64,000 nt of DNA from Neoscytalidium dimidiatum (taxonomy: Eukaryota > Ascomycota > Dothideomycetes > Botryosphaeriales > Botryosphaeriaceae), in NCBI GenBank assembly GCA_037367355.1, contig CM074706.1, forward strand, positions 1,798,001 through 1,862,000, given 5' to 3'. The notes beneath the pieces are model-generated. The model ran no database searches. It was not told where the DNA came from and saw nothing but the letters and a program-made list of their open reading frames with translations. The translations under genes were made by a program, and so were the position numbers. Below, piece after piece: positions 56,279 to 64,000 of the stretch (its first letter is position 1; the number at the start of each line of letters is the position of its first letter).

Positions 56279-59200
56279 ATGGATGGCGCCCAACTGTTTG
56301 CTCGCAGCGACAGCCCCGTGGTAAGGACCGCAGCACCCTGAACCGTAGTGCAGCACCGACTCTGACGTCTGCGTTTCCACAGAACCAGAATGACGACCCC
56401 CGGATCGGCTCGTCGCGGGACAACTCCTCATCCGCAACCGTTACGGGAATCAGTTCGGGCTCCAATTCCGCCTCCATCTCCGCCCTCTTCACCACCCTGA
56501 TTCCCGTGTCCGTCTACGTGGGAGTGTGTCTCGCACTCTTCTTGCTATTCCGTCGCAAATGCCCAAGAGTCTATGCGCCGCGGACGTTCCTCTCCACTCT
56601 GCATCCGTAGTATGTTCAGCGCGCCGCCCACCCTCTCTCGAGCGTTACGCTAACTGTTGCGTTCCGCGCAGTGAGCGCTCTGCGCCCTTGCCCGACACGT
56701 GGTTTAGTTGGCTGAAGGCCTTCTGGAAAATTCCGGACACATACATTCTCAATCATTCATCTGTAGATGGCTTTTTGTTTCTTCGCTTTCTCCGCGTCCT
56801 GCGAAACATCTGCGTCGTGGGATGCTGGCTGACGTGGCCGATTCTGCTGCCGTTACACATCTGCGGGGGCGGCGACGGCCAGCAGCTCGATCGTCTGACC
56901 TTTGGGAACGTCAAACACCCCAGCTGGTTCTTTGCCCATGGCTTCGTCGCCTGGATCTTCTTCGGTAAGGATTGCCCGCAACTCATAGACGTGACGCTCT
57001 GACTTACCTCTTGAAGCCTTCGTCCTGTACACCGTCTGTAGAGAATGCATCTACGCCATCAATCTGCGCCAAGCATACTTACTCAGCCCATTCTATGCCA
57101 ACCGTCTCTCGTCCAGGACGGTCCTTTTCACGTGCGTACCTGAGCAGCTATTAGATGAGGCCAAACTACGGAAAGTTTTCGGAGACTCGGTCAAGAATGT
57201 CTGGATACCCAAAACCTCCTGGGAACTCGAGCGACTCGTCCGGGAAAGAGACCAAACTGCATCGCGCCTGCAGGATGCTGAGCTGGAGCTTGTGAATAAG
57301 GCCAACATCGCTTGGAGAAGGATAGCACGGCATGGACATCCTGACATCGCGCTCCCTGACGTGGACCTTGAGCACGGACCGCTCGAACAGCAGAGGAGAA
57401 ACACAACAACGACAACAACCGCAAGCACTGAAAGCACAGACGAGAAGCCCGACTGGTCAGGTGGAGTGGAACCTGTCAAGTTTGGACCAGGAGGCCCGCC
57501 ATTCGACGTCCCTGGGTCGATCGCGGCGCAATGGATCCCACAAGAAGCACGGCCAGTTCACCGACCACTCGCCAACTTTGGCCGGCGCGTTGACACGATA
57601 CGGTGGACACGGAAGAGACTGAAGAAGCTCGGGAAGGAAATAGCCAAAGTTCGGAAGCGAGTCAACCGAGGGGACACTGGCAGCTCCCTACCTGCCGCCT
57701 TCATCGAGTTCACATCGCAGAACGAGGCGCAGATTGCCTACCAGTCTCTTGCCCACCATCGACCCTCTCACATGTCGCAAAGGTACATCGGCGTCCGTCC
57801 ATACGAGATCATCTGGTTCTCTCTTAGAATGCGCTGGTGGGAACGGATTGCACGCCGTTTCGGAATCCTGACTGCGACCGCGCTGATGACTGTGTTCTGG
57901 TCCATCCCATCGGCGTTCGTCGGCATGACCAGCAACATCAAATATCTTGCTGAGACCATCCCGTTCTTAAGCTGGATTGAAAAGTTACCGCAAACACTCA
58001 TCGGCTTCCTGACCGGACTTCTCCCGGCGTTCGCCCTGTCCCTGTTGATGGCTATCGTGCCGGGGATACTGAGAGGTAAAGGCAGTTCCCTTAATCCACA
58101 GCTCTTGCGCTAACCAAACCTGCAGTACTAGCAAGAGCTGCGGGCGTCCCTTCGTATTCACTGGTTGAGATGTTCACCCAACGGGCCTATTTTGGATTCC
58201 AAGTGCTCCAAGTATTTCTTGTAACCACCTTTACGTCCTCAGCATCTGCGTCCATCAGCAATGTCATCAAAAACCCTCTGTCGGCGCGAGAGCTTTTGGC
58301 TGAAAGCCTGCCGAAAGCCTCCAACTTCTATCTCTCTTACATGATAATCCAGTGTCTCGGAAATGGCGCCGGCCAATTGGTCCATCTTTCCGGGCTGTTC
58401 AAATACCACATCGTCCAGCGTTTCTCCAGGGATCCAAAGATAATGTATAAGAGGTGGCACAGGCTGCGACGTGTGCATTGGGGAGGAGTTCTACCTGTGT
58501 TCATCAACCTGGGAGTCATCGGTATGGGCAAAATTCACGCTGAGTGATCTCGTTGACAGTAAACTAATACGCATCCAGCACTCAGTTACTCCGTCATCGC
58601 CCCACTCATCCTTGCATTCACCGCTGTAGGATGCTCAATCATGCACGCAGTCTACAAGTACAACCTGCTCTTCGTTTTCGCTTCTGAGCACGACACTCGG
58701 GGGCTCTCTTACATATTGGCATTGAAGCAGCTGCTCACCGGGCTTTACCTTGCTGAAGTATGCCTCCTCGGCCTCTTCGCACTAAAGCTAGCTTTTGGTC
58801 CGGTTGTCATGATGTTTATTAGTATTACTGTCACCGCCGTTGTTCATATCTCCCTCGATGAAGCAGTTGGACCACTTCTCGAGAATCTTCCACGAACTCT
58901 TTCTGGCGAGAAAGCCTCGGATATATTATGCGGTGACCAGACTGCGTCAGAGCCTGAAGATTCGTTTCCAGGCATCGGCGACCTGCCTTTCGAAACCCCA
59001 GATTTGGAGAGTCCAGACCTAGTCATCCATAATGACAATGGTCCACGCACCAACAATACCACCCCCAAGAACCCTGATCCCTCAGGCTCCAATTCTCAAT
59101 CCGGGTCATGGTCCGACGCCGAAGAATACGATTCCGATACTTCCAGCTCATCCTCTACCAAGCACCTCTCCCGCAATGATCGAGCGATTGAAGGCGCCGA

Positions 59201-59837
59201 GGGGCTCGTCGCAACAACCTTTGACCTCCTCAAGATGCTAGCTCGTGTGCATATCTCACCGGACAGCGTGCCCGCGGACCCTACACAAGACGAGCCACAG
59301 GAGCCTCCCCCAAAGCCCTCCACGACGGAGAAGACAGCCCGCGATGCCCTCGCCGCCGCCACGAAAGCAACGACTGTTGTGTCCACCATCATCTCCCCGC
59401 CACCGCCACCGCTTAAAGGGTCACCACTCACCTTCGGAGAGCTGCTGAAGCACAAATTCCTCGGTTTCCTGCATCCGGAGATCTATAACGACTTCCCGCA
59501 CCTACAAGCTCTCATGCCGCAAGACGTCCCCGATGTTCGCAGTGCCTGTGATAGGTTCAAGGATCCGTACGCCTCGCCAGCAATGGTTAGCGGCGCGCCT
59601 CGCGTCTGGATACCGGATGATGGCGCTGCCGCTGGCTGTGGTAGACAGGAAGTGGCGCACTCCGGAGCAGTGACTGGCGTTGTGGGCAAGGGAGCAAGCA
59701 TTGACGCCAAAGGCAGAATGGAGGTGGACTTGAATGAAGGATGGGATAGGCTGATCGGAGAGAGAGAAGGGGATGGAGGTGCAAAGGTGTGGTTGAGGGA
59801 CCCGGAGTTGGATTGGGGGAGGAATCGATGGTGGTGA
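56279..59837 (+). CDS. CSC1/OSCA-type calcium-permeable stress-gated channel
   Basis: Six exons (56279-56320, 56383-56606, 56672-56964, 57017-58075, 58126-58521, 58579-59837) join to 1090 residues. The first exon, only 14 codons, reads MDGAQLFARSDSPV. Then come a membrane span (LFTTLIPVSVYVGVCLALFLLF), the 'FLRVLRNICVVGCWLTWPIL' span, and VLFTCVPEQLLDEAKLRKVFG, which opens the cytosolic RRM-like DUF4463 part. The 7-TM DUF221 core follows, from WWERIARRFGILTATALM, through IPQ-like KLPQTLIGFLTGLLPAFAL, to AEVCLLGLFALKLAFGP. A long Ser/Asp/Pro-rich cytosolic tail ends the protein. Homologues are plasma-membrane or vesicular cation channels opened by osmotic or mechanical stress. Poly-Thr and Pro runs in the loops are normal variation. 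Confidence 0.9.
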
Positions 59838-60266
59838 GGAGTGCGCCAACTCTTGAATAAATGTACATAATCACCGCGCGTAAATACGAACTTTTTGTCT
59901 GTTACGTTTCGGCCCCGCTACTACACAAATATAAGTGATGAGCCACTGATCATGGAGAGGTGCGGGCGTTTCGAGGGCGGTGACGTAGCCTTTAGCACAA
60001 TATTGCAAAGCAATAGATCTCCTGATAGCTACGGTGTTGGATTTAGTTCACTCAACTGCCGAACCGGAAGGTACGGGTATGAAATAGGCTTTTGCTGAGC
60101 ATCGAACCGACCGGCGTGGGGGAAGGTCATGTAGGTTTATGGCGAAGAGCCCGTGTGCGGGGTCGCGGACCCGGCGGAAAGACATTGGACTGCACCACAG
60201 TTGCCCGATAAATATGTACAAGGCAGTCCTCTCCGAGCGCGCATCAGGTCTACCTAAGCTTGTATC
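59838..60266. other. Promoter region of P450 relic
   Basis: No gene apart from a 67-codon motif-free frame. The sequence is normal in composition, before the RIP tract begins. Confidence 0.4.
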
Positions 60267-60945
60267 ATGTTAGGACTTTTGATTCTCGGTCTTGCAGCCG
60301 CCTACGTCATCTACCAGCGTTTCTTTCACCCACTCGCGAAATACCCCGGCCCGTTCGTAGCTGCATTGAGCAGCTTGTGGAAAGCGTACCATGTGGTCAG
60401 GGGTGATCTCGAATACGCGATACTGGATTTACATAGGGAACACGGGAGATTCGTTCGAATCGGACCTAATCATCTGGACATCAACGATTCCTCAGCGGTG
60501 AAGGATATTTACCTGACAGGAAAGTCTTTCGTAAAGAGGTCAGACGCCAAGTCTATGGGACGATGAAAAGGACTCACAATTGGCAGTCCCTTTTATGATG
60601 CATTTACAGCCCTACGCCCAAATATCTTCGGTACAAGAGACGAGACCATCCATGCTGCAACGAAAAAGGCGCTCACACCGGGCTTCTCTCTGCAAACTGT
60701 CACTCAAATGGAACCGTTCATCGACGACTGCCTCGATAAGCTCATATCCCGCTTGGATCGTGCAGCGGCTGGAGGAGAGACTGTCGACCTCAAAGCATGG
60801 ATTTCCTATTTTGTCATCGACGTTCTTGGCGAACTGGCCTTCTCAAGGTCTTTCAATATGCTGGAAAAAGGCTAGAAAGAAGCGTTGCCCCCATTAAGAG
60901 AACACGCAGGGGTCGCATTAAACCGTTATAGCGATTGTTTCCTAA
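60267..60945 (+). pseudogene. 5' part of a cytochrome P450, truncated at a RIP tract
   Basis: Exon 60267-60538 and exon 60587 onward are joined by a 48-nt intron. They read a membrane anchor (LGLLILGLAAAYVIYQRFF), the hinge KYPGPFVAALSSLW, RFVRIGPNHLDIND, then SPFYDAFTALRPNIFGTRDE and KALTPGFSLQTVTQM, up to WISYFVIDVLGELAFSRSF. This is the first 190 or so residues of a benzoate-hydroxylase-like fungal P450. A TAG at 60873-60875 interrupts MLEKG-KEALPPLREHAG. P450-like text continues for about 25 codons beyond it before composition changes near 60.95-61.0 kb. The I-helix, K-helix and haem loop are missing. TAG from CAG is the change RIP makes (CA to TA), suggesting leakage from the adjacent repeat. 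Confidence 0.75.
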
Positions 60946-61004
60946 AAACTAGACTGATTAGTATAAGGAGGAGGAATGCCTAACTCGACTAAATTGTTAG
61001 ATTT

Positions 61005-62916
61005 TAGTAAACGAGTAACTATTAAATACGTACTTAATAAGCGTAACTACTTTACGATACTTAGTATAGTATTAAGGCTCTTTTTACTCTAATAGGATTA
61101 GTACGGCTCTTATATACGCTCTAGAGTATACTCTAGTACGGGTCCTAGAACGTATATACGTTCTAAAAGAGTAATTTCTATAGTATTATAGTTATTAAGT
61201 ATATTATAATACCCCGTCGCCTATAAGGGCGTTATCTACGTCCTCGTCGCTAACGCTAAGAATTCCTCGCTATAGCTATATCTTTATATATTCCTCTACT
61301 TCTATAACGTCTACTCCTAAGCTTATTCTATCGTATATTATAATTCTTTCTATACCGCTAAAGAGTTATTCGTAATCTACTAATATCGCTAAAGCGCTAA
61401 AAAGGCGGAGCGCGAGCTATAAGAGTATTAGATATATATTAGTATAAGCTAGCTACTACTAAATAGGGTCCTTTACGCGCTACTCTTATAGAGTAGTATA
61501 ATAACGCGTATACTCGTTATTAACGGGGCGAGGTTTCTTCGAAGGCGGCTAAACGCGGAGGTATTATTAAAATAGTATAAGAGGCTTCTTTAAAGGCTTC
61601 TACTCCTCTTCTTACTAAATAGCCTCTTTTATACGCGACTCTTATCTAACTCGCGTAACTAAAGCCTTATAAAGTAGCTAGTACTCTATATATTAACTCC
61701 TTATCTAATTATCGTTAGTATTCTTATTCTAATACGTTAAGGCGTTTATTTTCTAGTTTTTATCTTCTTAACCTAGTTCTTAGTCTATTTTACCTCTAGT
61801 AACTCCTATTTATATTATAGATAGAGTATAATTACTATTATATAGCTAGGCGTCTTATTAGACTCTTTGTAGTACTTCTTAAGCTTTATATAGCTAATAT
61901 TAACTACTCTTCGTATATACTAGTCGTATAGTATCTAATCTTCGCGTAAACGAGCTTCTATTACCTCGAGGTATAAGTATAAGTAGTCTAGTACGAGTAA
62001 TAACTCTTAGAGGCTTCTATAAGTGCTAGTCTTACCGTCGCTCTCGACGAGGCGTATAACCTCCTTAAAAGGCGTAAGGAGCTCCTTAAAGTACGTAAGT
62101 TACTTCTAGTCGTTATCTATAAGGGCGAACTCGTATAATTTACGCGTTTAATAAATTATAAGGTTAAGAGCGTCTCGTAACTATCGTACGCGTCTAATTA
62201 TAGCGAGTACTACGTTCTAGCGAATCTTATAGTCTTTAATAAGCGAGTAGTAGAAGACTTCGCCGTCTATAAGGCGCGCTAGATAAGTCTATTATTTTCT
62301 TTTAAATAACTTACGCCTCTCTAGATTTAAATTAATCTATATATATATACGGCGTAGCTTACTAAGAGGCCTAAATTACCTCTATAAGGCGTACTTCTAA
62401 AGAACTTCTAAGACGTTAAGCTCTACTTCTTTTAGCCTCTATTTAAGCTCCTTTACTATATTTTTACCCTAAATAAGCGCCTTAGCGACGAGATTAATAA
62501 TATAGCTAGCGTAGCGGAGGTAAGTCTCGATAATATCGAAGCGAAATTTATCTATAAGAACGCGTAGAGTAGTATTATTATTAGTAGCGTTATTATATAT
62601 AATATAACCGAGTTGTATAACTATACTAATACCGTACGCTTTTAAGACCTCTATAATTAGCTCTATCTAGTTCTTATCTATATAACGTCTGATAAGCCTT
62701 AGAAGGTCTAAAGATATTAAGAATAGCTCTTCTTTAGCGTCTAGAAAATAAGCGTTAATAGTAATAAGATAAAAGAGCTAGCTAGGCAACGTCTAGCCGT
62801 TAAATAAGATATAGATTAGTATACTCGCGGAAGTAAGAATATTCTTTATAACGTTCTTTTTTTACTAAAAGAGGTTTAGTAGCTACTTTTTCGGCGTATT
62901 CGGTAATATAGGTAGT
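61005..62916. repeat. Heavily RIP-mutated repeat, identity unknown
   Basis: Almost two kilobases in which CA and TG dinucleotides are practically absent, while TA is extremely frequent and CG is retained. This is the expected end state of RIP acting on both strands. Every frame is full of TAA and TAG. I could not recover a protein family from either strand. It adjoins, and may have inserted into, the P450 relic on its left and abuts the LINE tail on its right, so it is probably a separate older insertion. Confidence 0.7.
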
Positions 62917-64000
62917 ATTTTATTTTATTTTATTTATTCGTTTAACGTCCTTATATAAGCTAAGCTTATAAAAGACGGCTAGTCTACTAACGTATCTAGT
63001 CCGGTATTTTGACCGGGGTTTTTATTCGGGTTTTCTTCGGGAAGGAGTCTAGTAATAGTAGGGGCTAAGCCGATACTTTTTAGAAAGAAATAGGAAAGTA
63101 AGTAGGGAGATAAGAAGAGGTAGAAGATAAAAGAAAATAAGAGAGAATAACTTCTTTTTTAAGAAGAGACTAAAGTTAGTTTTTCGAAAGTACGTATTTA
63201 GACTTCTATCGAAGTAAGTTCTAGTAGCTACTTTTAGATAGCTATTTTAGTTATCGATAAAAAGCTTAGAAGAGCTTTCCGTCCTTCTTTAGTATTAAAA
63301 ATAAGGTCTAAGGAGGGATTTTTCGTTTCTAGACTAGTATATATATCTTCTCTTTCGAGTTAATACTTTTTATAGTCTAGAATTAGGTGCTAAGGGGTTT
63401 ATTTAGCCGTATTATTATACGGATAGCGATTAGAGGGGTTTAGTCTAAAGCGGTTTAAATAGGACTTAAAGTAGCCGTATCCTATTTTAAGCTAGTAAAA
63501 CGCGAAGCTAGTTTCTCTCTCCGTAAAGAGATCTATTAACTTTCGTTTTATTTTCTAGTTAAACCGCCTTAGATAAGACTCTTTAGAGGCTATTTCCGCT
63601 TACTTATTCGCTATTTTTTACCACGAATTAATATAATCTACTTACGTTAGTATTCGAAAGAATGCGTAGCTAGTCGATTCGTTATTCGGGTTTATTTTAT
63701 AGGCGTATTTAGCTAGGGAATCTGCTTCTTCATTACCTCGTATATTAAAATAGCCGGGGACCTATTCTAATTAAACTAAATTTCCTTTTAGGATAAGCGT
63801 TTTAGCTGCGTTTAAAGCTCGTATTTACGCTAGTTGTCCTAGATTTCCGGATAGTATTTTTAGATTAGCAGACGGCCTAGTTATCCGCGTAGACTCTAAT
63901 ATCTTTATCGGTATATCCGTTTTTAACTGCGAGTTCGAGGGCTCTCGTAAGAGCCTCTAGTTCGCCGTTATAAACTAGGTTATTATCCCTAATATTTTCT
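62917..64000 (-). mobile_element. RIP-mutated Tad-like LINE retrotransposon, 3' part
   Basis: On the minus strand from 64000 leftward, the RNase H region reads VYNGELEALTRALELAV, RVYADN (stop) AV, then VPGYFNIRGNEEADSLAKYA at about 63765-63705. After it comes the C-terminal zinc-knuckle-like tail of fungal Tad LINEs, with YFKSYLNRFRLNP and TPQHLILDYKKYQLE at about 63500-63380. Stops in place of Gln or Trp (CA/TG to TA) interrupt it. A TAAAA-type simple repeat at 62917-62936 (ATTTT on the plus strand) closes the element, as expected for a LINE 3' tail. The reverse transcriptase proper lies beyond the window. Confidence 0.75.

Overview
The window comes from a filamentous ascomycete (Pezizomycotina). 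Most genes carry several 45-70 nt introns with GT...AG borders and CTRAY-like branch sites. The families are typical of moulds: PDR-type ABC transporter, Zn2Cys6 regulators, several P450s, a berberine-bridge-type FAD oxidase, GH43, an OSCA/CSC1-like channel and HET remnants. The right end (about 61.0-64.0 kb) has almost no CA or TG dinucleotides, the signature of repeat-induced point mutation (RIP). A Eurotiomycete-like source is plausible, but the genus cannot be fixed from the sequence.

Left block (2.1-17.9 kb): a secondary-metabolism-like group. It holds a membrane-anchored P450 (minus), a Zn2Cys6 activator (plus), a decayed amidohydrolase/ACMSD-family decarboxylase (minus), a PDR ABC transporter (plus) and a secreted FAD-linked oxidase (plus). 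No polyketide synthase is present. The gene set resembles the accessory part of 6-methylsalicylate/patulin-type clusters, but this is inference only. Three of the introns here use GC donors.

Middle-left (18-29.9 kb): a gene-poor stretch with fragments of decayed genes, a HET C-terminal scrap, one cysteine-rich exon and several families of imperfect tandem repeats. It ends at a JmjC-domain gene (29.9-32.9 kb) whose first and last exons are easily missed.

Middle-right (33.8-47.1 kb): metabolic genes, mostly intact. They are a five-exon secreted DUF3237-type protein, a nine-exon P450 (CYP504/CYP619-like), a GFA/CENP-V-family protein, a short glutamate 5-kinase paralogue without its C-terminal domain, a monocarboxylate-type MFS transporter and a secreted GH43 glycosidase.

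Right (48.1-53.9 kb): a Zn2Cys6 activator, an aromatic-aminotransferase-type gene with several lesions, and an intact thiamine-diphosphate 2-oxo-acid decarboxylase. Transaminase followed by decarboxylase is the Ehrlich-pathway pair. Four CGG triplets at exact 9-bp spacing lie in the divergent promoter, a likely target for a Zn2Cys6 factor.

Far right (56.3-64 kb): a six-exon CSC1/OSCA-type channel, then a P450 whose coding sequence stops and runs into RIP-mutated repeats, including the 3' end of a Tad-like LINE with a simple-repeat tail. Coordinates of spliced genes are my own junction assignments, checked only by reading frame and family resemblance.
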